Assembly (NCBI GenBank): GCA_002843005.1
Contig: PHEX01000017.1
Location: 1 to 38,515, forward strand
From: Candidatus Anoxymicrobium japonicum
GTDB lineage: Bacteria; Actinomycetota; Geothermincolia; Fen-727; Anoxymicrobiaceae
Direction: 5' to 3'
Length of the DNA: 38,515 nt
Position numbers and translations under genes: made by a program. The notes below the pieces were generated by a model. The model was not told the origin of the DNA. It searched no databases and worked only from the letters and a program-made list of their open reading frames with translations. Positions 24,559-33,197 of this stretch are shown one piece after another; the first letter of the stretch is position 1, and every line of letters begins with the position of its first letter.

Positions 24559-26557
24559 GATCGAGCGCAAGGTGGCTCACCCGGTTCTCAAGGAAGGAAT
24601 CATAGTGCGTGAGGGGCCGTCCGGAGAGCCGGAGGCCGTGCTGTTGGGTTTTATACCCGCCGACGAGCGCTCCTGGCGCTTCAACCTCATGTTCGGGCTT
24701 TCATTATCGATCATGAATATCGCCGTGAAGAACGGAGGGCGCGTGTACGCCACCGGCCTCTACTTCTCGAGAATGACCGACGAGGTGCTTGGCGCGGCGC
24801 GCGCTCAAAAGCTTCGCTCGTACAAGCGGAGCGTTGACCCGACCGGAATCATGAACCCGGACAAGGTTACCGGCGCTGGCGTACTGCCACTGATGGTAAA
24901 GATGGGAAGCGTATTCGAGCCTGTCGCGCGCTTGATGGGGAACGCGGTCGCCTCACGCGTTGGTGAGAGGATATCAAAGCCGGTACGGGGGATTCCACCG
25001 GACGTGGCGTGGTACGCCTATGCGTGTTCCCAGTGCGGTTACTGTGTGGATTCGTGCACAGAGTTTCACGGGCGCGGCTGGGAATCGCAGAGTCCAAGGG
25101 GCAAGTGGTTCTGGTTGCGCGAGTTCATGGAGGGCCGGGTCCGATGGGATCAAAAGATGGTCGACAACTTCCTGGTGTGCACCACCTGTGAGACCTGTGA
25201 TTTTCGTTGCCCCGAGGGCCTTCCAATCGAGTCTTCCTGGATGAAGATGCGCGGCGAGCTCGTGCATCGCAAGAAGATGATGACGTTCCCGCCGTTCGAA
25301 ATCATGGCCGCCGCCGTCGAGTCGCAAGGTGACATCTGGGCAGGATACAGAAAAGATCGCGCTAACTGGTTCCCCGAGGATCTGGTTTCCAGGCACGGCC
25401 CTGGGGGGAAAGCCCCGAACGTGTATTTTGCCGGGTGCACCGCGAGCTATGTGGAGAACGACATCGGCATGGCGACGGTCAGGTTGCTCGACCATGCTGG
25501 TGTGGAGTTCACGTACCTTGGAGAGAAAGAGAACTGCTGCGCCACCCCTATGTTGGTGGCCGGCAAATGGGACCTGTTCGAGGCTACAATGCGTCGGAAC
25601 ATTAGCGCCGTCAAGGAGGCCGGGGCCGACACGGTCATATCATCATGCCCCGCGTGTGACCTGATGTGGCGGCAGGTCTATCCCGAGTGGGCGAAGAAGC
25701 TCGGCATCGACTACGGAATAACCGCCAGGCACTACAGCGAGATAGTGGCCGAGAAGATAAAAGACGGGAGCTTTTCATTTCCAGGGGAAGGCGCGGCGGA
25801 ATCTGTCACCTTCCACGACTCGTGTCATTTCGGCCGCGCGTCAGGTATCTTCGATCCGCCCCGCGAGCTCATCGAGGCGGTGCCCGCCCGGCTCGTTGAG
25901 ATGGCCCACTGTCGTGAAGAGTCCTTGTGTTGCGGCTCTGTGCTGACGCTCATCAAAGATCCGCCGGTGGCCGCGGAAATCGGGAAGATCCGCCTGGACG
26001 AGGCGGTTGAGACGGGAGCGCGGAAAGTGCTCGCGCTCTGTCCGTGCTGCGAGTTCCAGTTGCGCGTCACGGCGGAGAAGAAAGATTTGCCAATTGAGGT
26101 CGAGGACCTCGCTCGCTTCGCGGCATCTCGGCTGGGCTACGATTTTCCCGATCCACAAAGTGAAGTACTGGCGCAGTGGGCCGTTTTCGAGGTTATGATA
26201 GCGTTGATGACCCCGGAGGGTTTCGCGGAACTGATGTGCGCGATGTGGCCTGAACTTATCGACGCCATGCCGTTTAAGATGGGCCCGATGATGCGCTTGA
26301 TGGGCAAGGCGCCCGGCGCGCTCAACATGATGAAGCCACTGTTTCCCGTGCTCTTCCCAAAGCTTCTTCCAATGATGTTGCCGAAGGTGATGCCGGTCTT
26401 GCTCGAGCGTGTCGCCGCGCGTATTCCCATGCCTGATTACATGAATGAGCAAATGGGCGACATGATGCCGAAGGTAATGGGCAACCTTATGCCGCACATG
26501 ATCGGTGACGTAGTTCCGCTGATCACGGTGCCCATGATAGAGTACCTGAACGGTTAG
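24344..26557 (+). CDS. FAD-linked oxidase C-terminal part plus Fe-S / CCG domains and Met-rich tail (disrupted gene)
   Basis: This is the downstream part of the same gene. It begins ALFTFVGQDAEAVRAAL, continues through the end of the FAD oxidase cap and the SVDPTGIMNPDK motif, then two cluster motifs CSQCGYCVDSC and CTTCETCDFRCP (two [4Fe-4S]). Two CCG-type modules follow (FAGCTASY...NCCATP...SSCPACDLMW and HDSCHFGR...SLCCGSV...LCPCCEFQL). These are features of heterodisulfide-reductase-like or glycolate oxidase GlcF/GlpC-type electron carriers. The last 120 residues are unusual: about 22 Met with many Pro and Leu. The frame has no natural start; TTG 24347 might restart. As assembled, the enzyme lacks a complete FAD domain. 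Confidence 0.82.
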   Translation, partial: ALFTFVGQDAEAVRAALNGLADASGAFILSDDIAWHEWENRFKIMLIKRLGPSLVPAEVIVPVSRLGVTMAEIERKVAHPVLKEGIIVREGPSGEPEAVLLGFIPADERSWRFNLMFGLSLSIMNIAVKNGGRVYATGLYFSRMTDEVLGAARAQKLRSYKRSVDPTGIMNPDKVTGAGVLPLMVKMGSVFEPVARLMGNAVASRVGERISKPVRGIPPDVAWYAYACSQCGYCVDSCTEFHGRGWESQSPRGKWFWLREFMEGRVRWDQKMVDNFLVCTTCETCDFRCPEGLPIESSWMKMRGELVHRKKMMTFPPFEIMAAAVESQGDIWAGYRKDRANWFPEDLVSRHGPGGKAPNVYFAGCTASYVENDIGMATVRLLDHAGVEFTYLGEKENCCATPMLVAGKWDLFEATMRRNISAVKEAGADTVISSCPACDLMWRQVYPEWAKKLGIDYGITARHYSEIVAEKIKDGSFSFPGEGAAESVTFHDSCHFGRASGIFDPPRELIEAVPARLVEMAHCREESLCCGSVLTLIKDPPVAAEIGKIRLDEAVETGARKVLALCPCCEFQLRVTAEKKDLPIEVEDLARFAASRLGYDFPDPQSEVLAQWAVFEVMIALMTPEGFAELMCAMWPELIDAMPFKMGPMMRLMGKAPGALNMMKPLFPVLFPKLLPMMLPKVMPVLLERVAARIPMPDYMNEQMGDMMPKVMGNLMPHMIGDVVPLITVPMIEYLNG

Positions 26558-26611
26558 CCGTCATTGGGCGAACCCGCGTGTTCGCCACCGCGGTTCCACG
26601 ACAGGGAAATC

Positions 26612-29179
26612 ATGGACAAAGAATTCGACATTCGAGAAATAGAGGGCGTCTCCGACGAGGATGCGGCGCGCAGGCTCTCAGTCGAGGGATACAACGAGTT
26701 GCCCGGGGCTCAGAGGCGCGGCATTCTCGCGATAGCGTTTGACGTCATTCGCGAGCCGATGCTCCTGCTGCTCGTCGCGGTAGGGGCGATATACATGAGC
26801 CTCGGAGACCGCAAGCAAGCCGCCGTACTTCTCACATTCGTCATGGTGGTCATCGGTATCACTTTGTACCAGGAGAGGAAGACCGAGCGCGCGCTGGAGT
26901 CGTTAAAAAATCTTTCCAGCCCCAGGGCGAACGTTATCAGATCCGGCGAGCAGAAGAGGATCGCCGGCCGCGACGTCGTTGTCGGCGACATGCTTCTCTT
27001 AGCTGAAGGCGATCGCGTTCCCGCGGATGCCGTCCTGATTTCTTGCGCCAGCCTCTCAGTTGACGAGTCGCTCTTGACGGGTGAATCCGTTCCCGTCGGC
27101 AAGACACAACACGGGACCGAAACCGACATTGAGATGGGTCGTCCGGGCGGCGACAACTTCCCGTTCGTCTGGTCAGGGACGCTTGTCGTGCAGGGGCGTG
27201 GCGTGGCCCGCGTGTTTGCCGTCGGTTCCAGCGCCGAGATGGGAAAGATCGGGAAAGCCCTGCAGGCGATCAAGCCCGAGCGGACGCCTCTCCAGAGAGA
27301 GATACGAATGGTCATGCGAAACATCGCGCTATCAGGGGCGGTGTTGTGCGCGATGGTCATCGTGGTGTACGGGCTCACAAGAAATGAACCCAACCACTGG
27401 CTCACCGGTTTTCTGGCCGGTCTTACACTGGCGATGGCCATGCTTCCCGAGGAGTTTCCCGTGGTGCTCACTATTTTTCTCACCACCGGAGCGTGGCGAA
27501 TATCAAAGAAAGAAGTTCTCGCGCGAGAGGTGCCGGCGGTCGAAACCCTCGGTCTGGCTACCGTGCTGTGCGTGGACAAGACCGGCACGTTGACACACAA
27601 CCGCATCTCCGTGAGCAGGCTGATCTCCGGCGTCAGGCAGTACAATCTCGCCGATCACAAGCGCGAGCCGCTCCCGGAGGAGTTCCACCAGCTGGTCGAG
27701 TTCTCGATACTCGCGAGCCAGCGAGACCCGTTCGACCCGATTGAGAAAGCCATGAAGAGACTGGGTGACAGGAAACTGGTCGCGACGGAGCATCTGCACG
27801 ATGACTGGAAGCTGACGCGAGAGTACCCCCTCTCCCAGGAGCTGCTGGCGCTATCGCGCGTGTGGCGATCCCCGGATGGCAAGGAGTATCTGATTGCCGC
27901 CAAGGGCGCTCCGGAGGCGGTGTCGGATCTGTGTCACTTGAGCCCGAATGAACGCGACGGGATCATGAAGAGCGCGTCAGAGATGGCGGCTGATGGATTA
28001 CGCGTCCTTGGGGTGGCGCGCGCGTTGTTCATTCCAACGCTGATGCCGGCGAATCAGCATGAGTTTGCTTTCGAGTTTCTGGGGCTCTTAGGGTTCGCCG
28101 ATCCTGTGCGATCCAACGTTTACGATGCCATCAGGGAATGCGAGACCGCTGGTATAGACGTGGTCATGATTACCGGAGACTACCCCGACACGGCGCGGAA
28201 CATAGCGCGCCAGATCGGGCTCGACCAGGCTGACAAATACATCATAGGCCCTGAGATGGATGACATGACTGATGATGAGTTGCGAAAGCGCATCAAGGAC
28301 GTTCACGTTTTCGCTCGGGTAGTGCCCGAACAGAAACTTCGCATTGTGGAGGCGTTCAAGGCTAACGGCGAAGTAGTCGCTATGACAGGCGATGGCGTCA
28401 ACGACGCGCCAGCGTTAAAGTCCGCGAATATAGGAATTGCCATGGGAGGGCGAGGCACTGACGTCGCTCGCGAGTCGTCCGATCTTGTGCTGCTCAACGA
28501 CGACTTCTCTTCGATTGTCGCCGCTGTCAGGCTGGGCCGGCGCATATACGATAATCTGAAGAAAGCGATGGCTTACATTCTGGCGGTGCACGTGCCGATA
28601 GCGGGAATGTCGCTGATTCCGGTTCTGTTTAAGCTGCCGCTGATATTGCTGCCGGTGCACATCGCCTTTCTCGAGATCATCATCGACCCGGCTTGCTCGG
28701 TTGTCTTCGAGGGGGAGCCCGAGGAGTCGGACGTCATGACGCGCCCGCCGCGCAATTCCACGAACCCGCTTTTCAGTAGGAGGAATGTGGGCATAAGCGT
28801 TTTGCAGGGCTTTTTCGTCATGGTTGTCGTTCTTGCGGTGTTCTCGGTGTCACACTGGCTCGGCTTGCATGAGGACGAAGCGCGCGCCATGACATTCGCG
28901 ACCATGGTTATAGCCAACCTCGGCTTGATACTCGTCAACCGTTCGTGGACAAGGACGATTAGAAAAACGCTTTCCGCGCCGAACAGGGCGTTCTGGTGGG
29001 TGCTCGGAGGAACAGTGTCGTTCCTCGCGCTGGCGCTTTACGTGCCATTCCTGATGAGGTTGTTCAAGTTCGGGCGGCTCAGCGCGATTGACGCCGGCAT
29101 TGCTGTCATCGCTGGTGTTGCAAGCGTCGCGTGGTTCGAGGCGCTCAAGTTGATACAGGAAAGACAGGCGCGCGCTTAA
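26612..29179 (+). CDS. P-type cation-transporting ATPase (HAD superfamily)
   Basis: This 855-residue ion pump has an N-terminal cation ATPase domain (VSDEDAARRLSVEGYNELP), the TGES actuator motif near residue 157, and LCVDKTGTLTHN with the phosphorylated Asp near 321. MITGDYPDTA and MTGDGVNDAPALK mark the hinge, and several hydrophobic segments before and after form the membrane domain. The fourth helix reads LPEEFPVVLTIFL where Ca2+ pumps have PEGLP, and a later helix has IIIDPACSVVFEGEPEE. It is related to P2-type Ca2+/Mg2+ pumps; the ion is not established. ATG 26612 with AGGGAAAT is preferred to the open frame from 26564. Confidence 0.92.
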   Translation: MDKEFDIREIEGVSDEDAARRLSVEGYNELPGAQRRGILAIAFDVIREPMLLLLVAVGAIYMSLGDRKQAAVLLTFVMVVIGITLYQERKTERALESLKNLSSPRANVIRSGEQKRIAGRDVVVGDMLLLAEGDRVPADAVLISCASLSVDESLLTGESVPVGKTQHGTETDIEMGRPGGDNFPFVWSGTLVVQGRGVARVFAVGSSAEMGKIGKALQAIKPERTPLQREIRMVMRNIALSGAVLCAMVIVVYGLTRNEPNHWLTGFLAGLTLAMAMLPEEFPVVLTIFLTTGAWRISKKEVLAREVPAVETLGLATVLCVDKTGTLTHNRISVSRLISGVRQYNLADHKREPLPEEFHQLVEFSILASQRDPFDPIEKAMKRLGDRKLVATEHLHDDWKLTREYPLSQELLALSRVWRSPDGKEYLIAAKGAPEAVSDLCHLSPNERDGIMKSASEMAADGLRVLGVARALFIPTLMPANQHEFAFEFLGLLGFADPVRSNVYDAIRECETAGIDVVMITGDYPDTARNIARQIGLDQADKYIIGPEMDDMTDDELRKRIKDVHVFARVVPEQKLRIVEAFKANGEVVAMTGDGVNDAPALKSANIGIAMGGRGTDVARESSDLVLLNDDFSSIVAAVRLGRRIYDNLKKAMAYILAVHVPIAGMSLIPVLFKLPLILLPVHIAFLEIIIDPACSVVFEGEPEESDVMTRPPRNSTNPLFSRRNVGISVLQGFFVMVVVLAVFSVSHWLGLHEDEARAMTFATMVIANLGLILVNRSWTRTIRKTLSAPNRAFWWVLGGTVSFLALALYVPFLMRLFKFGRLSAIDAGIAVIAGVASVAWFEALKLIQERQARA

Positions 29180-29183
29180 CTTT

Positions 29184-29284
29184 GGGGTCAGGTCTTTTTT
29201 AGGGGTCAGGCACCGGCTACCGCTAAAGCGGTAGACGTTGCCAGACCCTCCCTACGCAGTAAAAGTAGACGTTGCCTGACCCCT
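29184..29284. repeat. Family A repeat (copy A3), degenerate
   Basis: GGGGTCAGGTC (29184-29194) is followed by GGGGTCAGGCACCGGCTACC (29202-29221), AGCGGTAGACGTTGCC, then AAAGTAGACGTTGCCTGACC up to 29284. It has the same half-units as copy A1 but with changes that break part of the pairing. It fills the gap between the convergent ATPase and CapA-like genes and may act as a bidirectional terminator. Confidence 0.8.
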
Positions 29285-29331
29285 CTGGACGGACGATCGA
29301 CTTTAAAAAAAGCGACCCCCAAAGTTAAGCG

Positions 29332-30834
29332 TTAGATAGATGTCCCTTGTTGTTTCCATCCCGAGATACTGAAGACTTTGTCCAGGAGGTTTTGCGCGGA
29401 CTTGCCTTCGAGCGGCGCTGTCTGGCAGTTGTCGTTGATGCGGCAGGGGAGCAGCTCTAACGACGCGAGAAACCCGCGGCGGAAATCGCACTTGAGCACC
29501 AATCCTTTGCGCGTCTGTTCACCGATGTCCACGCCGTTTATTTGGACGTGGCGCTGGTCGAAGATGAAGTTGCCGAGGCTGTAAGCGATGAACTTTCCCT
29601 TGTAGTATTCGATGGATTGAACCGAGTGAGGATGCTGTCCGATCACTAGATCCGCGCCGGCGTCGCACGCCGCGTGCGCGAGCACGACCATCGACGGGTT
29701 GGGGTGGTACTCGTACTCCTTGCTCCAGTGAAAGCAGGCGATGACGATGTCGGCCTGGCGCCTGGCCTGTCCGATGTCGTCCACGACTTTTTTCACGTCA
29801 TCGGGGTTGTCGGGGTTGTACGGCGGCATCCTTATCCAGGTGACGCCCGGTTCGTCCGCCGTGGCGTCGAGGCTTCCTTCAATGCTGTTGTAGGAGAGGA
29901 AAGCGAACTTGAGGCCACGGGCCTCGACAACAGCCGGACGGTGGGCCTCGTCATAATTATAGCCCCCGCCCGCGTACTTGATGTCGTTCGCCTTCAATGT
30001 CTCGAGCGTATCCGTGAAAGCGGGGCGCCCGAAATTGGTGCTGTGGTTGTTCGCGAGTGTCACCACGGATATTCCCAGTAACTTGAGGCCCTCCACGGTT
30101 TTTGTCGGGCTTGAGAAAAACATGCCCGAATAAGGCGGCTCGACCCGATCGGTGAGCGGGCACTCGAGGTCTCCGACCGTGACGTCGCTGCCTTTGACGA
30201 GGGGCGTCGCGAGCTTGAACGGAAAGGCGACTCCGTGCTTCGCCATCGCCTTTGCGACGTGCCGCCCGGGGATGATGTCGCCGAGGGCGGTGAGCTTGAC
30301 CGAGCTATCGGCCCCGTAGTAATCCGTGATGTAGTCCGCCAGTGACTCGATCTCGGGGTTGGGCTGTTTGAGGATTATTCCAGCGCGTTTCGAGCAAAGC
30401 CACCAGGAGCGCGCGTTTCGCAACGTTTTGCGCAGTGTGCCCGCGGCAAGAGTTATTGCGGGCACTCCGGTCACTCTCACCGCATTGTATCCCTTCCGCG
30501 GTTTCTCATCGATGAAAACGTCGGCGCCGCCGCCGGATGAGAGCTTCATGCGCCCATTTGCGTGAGTGTTGATGTAGCTTTCGACGATCGGCAACATGTT
30601 GATTGACGCGGCGGGCGATATCTCTACCGTGTATAGATTTCCCTTTGGACGCGCGGCCCGCGCGTACACCAGGTTGACCGCGGCAAGCGCGAACGCCAGG
30701 AGCGAAAGCGCGATCAGCGCGACTCCCGGCGCCCGGCCGCGGGAGAAAGGTTTCACCTCGCCGGCCGCTCCGGCGGGCAAGCGGCAAAAGGAGAAGCGGG
30801 CTTTTCCGGTAAAGTCGTTTCCATCTGTGTTCAC
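29332..30834 (-). CDS. CapA/PgsA-family metallophosphatase-like protein, membrane anchored
   Basis: The C-terminal 330 or so residues match the PGA_cap domain: LTALGDIIPGRHVA, VGDLECPLTD, LGISVVTLANNHSTNFG, ACFHWSKEYEYHP, DLVIGQHPHSVQ and KGKFIAYSLGNFIFDQ. The first member, CapA/PgsA, acts in poly-gamma-glutamate capsule export, but many relatives are of unknown role. One membrane helix (VALIALSLLAFALAAVNLVYA, about residues 35-56) precedes an extra domain of about 180 residues, so it is probably an extracytoplasmic anchored protein. GTG 30834, with GAAGAGGA upstream, is preferred; the frame open further upstream collides with the divergent gene. No pgsB/pgsC genes are near. Confidence 0.85.
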   Translation of the reverse strand: MNTDGNDFTGKARFSFCRLPAGAAGEVKPFSRGRAPGVALIALSLLAFALAAVNLVYARAARPKGNLYTVEISPAASINMLPIVESYINTHANGRMKLSSGGGADVFIDEKPRKGYNAVRVTGVPAITLAAGTLRKTLRNARSWWLCSKRAGIILKQPNPEIESLADYITDYYGADSSVKLTALGDIIPGRHVAKAMAKHGVAFPFKLATPLVKGSDVTVGDLECPLTDRVEPPYSGMFFSSPTKTVEGLKLLGISVVTLANNHSTNFGRPAFTDTLETLKANDIKYAGGGYNYDEAHRPAVVEARGLKFAFLSYNSIEGSLDATADEPGVTWIRMPPYNPDNPDDVKKVVDDIGQARRQADIVIACFHWSKEYEYHPNPSMVVLAHAACDAGADLVIGQHPHSVQSIEYYKGKFIAYSLGNFIFDQRHVQINGVDIGEQTRKGLVLKCDFRRGFLASLELLPCRINDNCQTAPLEGKSAQNLLDKVFSISGWKQQGTSI

Positions 30835-30925
30835 GGGGAGTTCCTCTTCATTGCTTCTTGCTTGTTTCGCGTATGCGCGGCATCTACTGGTAGAATCATA
30901 GCAACAAGCAGGCATTGGAGGCGCA

Positions 30926-31153
30926 ATGGGACGCAGGTGGGCCGTTTCGTTCGGTGAGAAAGAACGGATGAATCTCGAGCGCATTATGATGGACGAGGAT
31001 CCGGACGCGGCGCTCGAGTTCATGCGGAATGTGATCTATCCCACAATCAAAGAGGCTGAGAAGCCACGCTCCTGCTTCCACGACGCCGAGAAGCCGGTAA
31101 CGGAATTGAGTCGGCCGGTTGGCAAGCACAGGAATCTTGGGACGTTCGATTAG
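30926..31153 (+). CDS. Small hypothetical protein (75 residues)
   Basis: This charged, soluble-looking protein contains FGEKERMNLERIMMDEDPDA followed by ALEFMRNVIYPTIKEAEK and a short Arg/Lys tail. It is not recognised. A good ribosome site (TTGGAGGC, 5-6 bases before ATG 30926), a TAGAAT box 30 bases upstream and a stop that abuts a family B terminator-like repeat support it as a real gene. It is divergent from the CapA-like gene and convergent with the DUF35 gene. Confidence 0.65.
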   Translation: MGRRWAVSFGEKERMNLERIMMDEDPDAALEFMRNVIYPTIKEAEKPRSCFHDAEKPVTELSRPVGKHRNLGTFD

Positions 31154-31154
31154 A

Positions 31155-31191
31155 AAAATGCAAAAAGGGGTCAGACCCCTTTTTGCATTTT
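31155..31191. repeat. Family B palindromic repeat (copy B4), bidirectional terminator-like
   Basis: AAAATGCAAAAAGGGGTC pairs with GACCCCTTTTTGCATTTT around a central A. The 18-bp perfect arms carry A and T runs at both outer ends, suiting termination of the convergent genes on either side. It begins 2 bases after the TAG of the small gene at 30926. Confidence 0.88.
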
Positions 31192-31205
31192 GTCTTTTTC
31201 TCTGG

Positions 31206-31736
31206 TTACGCCGGCTCGAAGTGCATGAGCAGCATCGGGTGGTCGACAGGCTCGGTCGCATAAGCGACCTTCACCGGCATTCCGATCTTGATCGTGTCGG
31301 TCGAGTCACCGTAGTTGCGCAACTGGTGTGTGAACAATGTCGTCGCGCCGTCCAACTTTACCATGGCGAGCACGTACGGCACCTCGACTTTCATGAACGA
31401 AGGCACGAATTGCGAGATCGAGAAGCTCTCGAGCGTGCCCGTGCCGGGTAGCTCTTTCCACTTCGTAATCGTCAGGCAGTCCGCGCACAGAGGCCTGGGG
31501 ATTGCCCACACCTTACCGCAGTTCGGGCACTCGGTCGTCACGAACTTGCCGTTGGAAAGCTCTATAAAGAACTTCGAGTACTTGCCCATCACGTGCTTGT
31601 ACGTGAAGTCCATTTTCAACTCGATGCGCATGCCCTCGCGAAAGTCGGCCCAGGGGTCGCCATCGGGATGCTCGAAAGACATTGGATCTTCAGCCGTGAA
31701 AACTTCCATCAAGTTGTTAATGAGTTCCAGTCCCAT
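31206..31736 (-). CDS. DUF35 OB-fold / zinc-ribbon protein (acyl-CoA-binding partner of thiolase-like enzyme)
   Basis: This 176-residue protein has a rubredoxin-like zinc ribbon CPNCGKVWAIPRPLCADC (residues about 72-89), then an OB fold (GTGTLESFSISQFVP, VPYVLAMVKLDGATTLFTHQ). The DUF35 family members form complexes with thiolase-like enzymes: ChsH2 with the steroid retro-aldolase Ltp2, BbsA with the thiolase BbsB in anaerobic toluene degradation, and the archaeal HMG-CoA channel complex. It starts 2 bases after the thiolase-like gene stop, so the two are co-transcribed and probably form one complex. The substrate is unknown. Confidence 0.88.
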   Translation of the reverse strand: MGLELINNLMEVFTAEDPMSFEHPDGDPWADFREGMRIELKMDFTYKHVMGKYSKFFIELSNGKFVTTECPNCGKVWAIPRPLCADCLTITKWKELPGTGTLESFSISQFVPSFMKVEVPYVLAMVKLDGATTLFTHQLRNYGDSTDTIKIGMPVKVAYATEPVDHPMLLMHFEPA

Positions 31737-31738
31737 GC

Positions 31739-32962
31739 CTAATTCCTCCTCTCGAAGATGTTGATTACGCAGAAGGTTCCGGTGCCGCCGTGTGAGTCCA
31801 TGCCGCCTCGCATGGAGTTGAGCTCCACCTGGCGCTTGGGGTGCGCTTCCTGCCGCAACTGACGAAGCACCTCGACACCTTGCGCGATGCCAGTCGCTCC
31901 GACAGGGTGCCCGAAACCCAGGAGACCGCCCGAGGTGTTGGTGGGCAACTCGCCGCCAATGTTGAAGACGCCTTTTTCCATCAGTTTGCCGCTCTCGCCA
32001 TCCTTGCAGAAGCCCAGATCCTCATAAGTGACGAGCTCCGCCCCGGAGTACGCGTCGTGCACCTCGAAGCAGTCAAAGTCCTCGATGGGGTTCTTTACGC
32101 CAGCCATCCGGTACGCCTGTTCCGCGGCTGTGCGCTTGCCACGGAAGTTCGTGATCCCCGGGAATGGAAATGGCCGGTCGGCCAGCCTCATGTAGTCGGT
32201 TCCGCAGCCTGTGCCGGTCAATTCGATCGTCGGTTTCTTTTCCCATGTCGCACAGTGCTTCTTTGCCCACTTCTCGGTGCTGAAGATGAGGCAAGAAGCG
32301 CCGTCCGAGAGAAGACTGCAGTCGAGTTTTTTGTACGGGTAGGTGATCATCTTGGAGTTCATCACGTCATCGATGGTGATATCCATTGGGTAGTGCGCCT
32401 TCTGGTTGTGCCTCGCGTTGCCGTGATTCTTCACACTGATCATAGCGAATTGCTCTTCGGTTGTGCCGTACTTCTGCATGTGGGTGACCATCATCAGAGC
32501 GTAGTACGCGATATAGAAACCGGCGACCTGAACTTCCCAGTCGGTGTCGGACGCGAGCGCTATGAACTGCTGTGCCACATCGGACGGGACGCACCGGCCC
32601 ATGTTTTCCGAGCCGAATACGATCATCGAGTCACAGAGACCCGACATGATGTAGGCGTAGGCGTTGCGGATGGCCAGGCCACCCGTGCCGCCGCCACCCT
32701 CCACGCGAACGTTAGGCTTGGGGCACATGCCGATGTTGTCGTGAAATATGGCGCCAGCCTTTAACTGCTTGTCGAAATGGTCGCTGAAGTAGCTGGTGGT
32801 GCTGTGCTCGATGTCCGCGATTTTCGTGCCGGAGTCTTTGAGAGCCTCGAGGACGGACTCGTTGATCCAGTCGCGCATGTTGCCGTCCGTGCGCTCGGCC
32901 GCGAACTTAGAGATGCCGCCGCCAAGGACGAACACCTTCCGTTTCCTGTCAAGAATTTCCAT
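31739..32962 (-). CDS. Thiolase-superfamily protein (SCP2/lipid-transfer type) lacking the nucleophilic Cys
   Basis: This 407-residue thiolase-fold protein ends with the conserved GGLLGFGHPVGATGIAQ (active-site His) and HGGTGTFCVINIFERR. Where SCP2-type thiolases have VEAACASGG, with the acyl-forming Cys, this protein reads VEGGGGTGG (residues 87-95, Gly91 at the Cys position). So it probably does not do classical thiolysis. The Ltp2 retro-aldolases of steroid side-chain degradation are Cys-less thiolase-fold enzymes that pair with a DUF35 protein, and the gene next door encodes one. A retro-aldolase or related C-C bond reaction on a CoA ester is therefore a reasonable inference. ATG 32962 has GGGAGGAAGG upstream. 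Confidence 0.85.
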   Translation of the reverse strand: MEILDRKRKVFVLGGGISKFAAERTDGNMRDWINESVLEALKDSGTKIADIEHSTTSYFSDHFDKQLKAGAIFHDNIGMCPKPNVRVEGGGGTGGLAIRNAYAYIMSGLCDSMIVFGSENMGRCVPSDVAQQFIALASDTDWEVQVAGFYIAYYALMMVTHMQKYGTTEEQFAMISVKNHGNARHNQKAHYPMDITIDDVMNSKMITYPYKKLDCSLLSDGASCLIFSTEKWAKKHCATWEKKPTIELTGTGCGTDYMRLADRPFPFPGITNFRGKRTAAEQAYRMAGVKNPIEDFDCFEVHDAYSGAELVTYEDLGFCKDGESGKLMEKGVFNIGGELPTNTSGGLLGFGHPVGATGIAQGVEVLRQLRQEAHPKRQVELNSMRGGMDSHGGTGTFCVINIFERRN

Positions 32963-33040
32963 ATCCTGCCTTCCTCCCTTCTTTGTTCATGTAATCACAC
33001 TGAATTGAATACGACACAATATTTGTTGAACGGGACGCTT

Positions 33041-33069
33041 AGTATATCAGAAACGCAAAGAACAGTGAA
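33041..33069 (-). promoter_or_regulatory. Promoter of the thiolase-like/DUF35 operon
   Basis: On the minus strand TTCACT (33064-33069) and TATACT (33041-33046) are 17 bases apart, about 80 bases before the thiolase ATG. The -35 abuts a family B repeat, which could insulate it from the divergent peptidase gene. Confidence 0.55.
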
Positions 33070-33169
33070 AAACGCATAATGGGGTCAAACCAAATTATGC
33101 GTTTTGCGGGAGTGAGAAGGCACAGATGAAGAAAACGCATAATTTGGTTTGACCCCATTATGCGTTTTT
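33068..33169. repeat. Family B inverted pair (copy B5)
   Basis: A 38-base left arm (33068-33105, AAAAACGCATAATGGGGTCA...) is perfectly complementary to 33132-33169, with a 26-base spacer. Each arm is an imperfect palindrome on its own. It lies between two divergent genes, not at a gene end, so termination is not its obvious role here. Confidence 0.92.
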
Positions 33170-33183
33170 TTGCGCGAAGGTTG

Positions 33184-33189
33184 TAGAAT
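33184..33189 (+). promoter_or_regulatory. -10 box TAGAAT of the M28 peptidase gene
   Basis: TAGAAT lies 8 bases before ATG 33198, the same geometry as for the RelE-like gene, implying a leaderless or nearly leaderless mRNA. There is no convincing -35. Confidence 0.4.
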
Positions 33190-33197
33190 GTGATCCG

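Noticed and set aside
26710..27645. Minus-strand open frame of 311 codons
   Set aside because: Antisense shadow of the P-type ATPase, with Ser/Thr/Arg-rich low-complexity translation and no family features.
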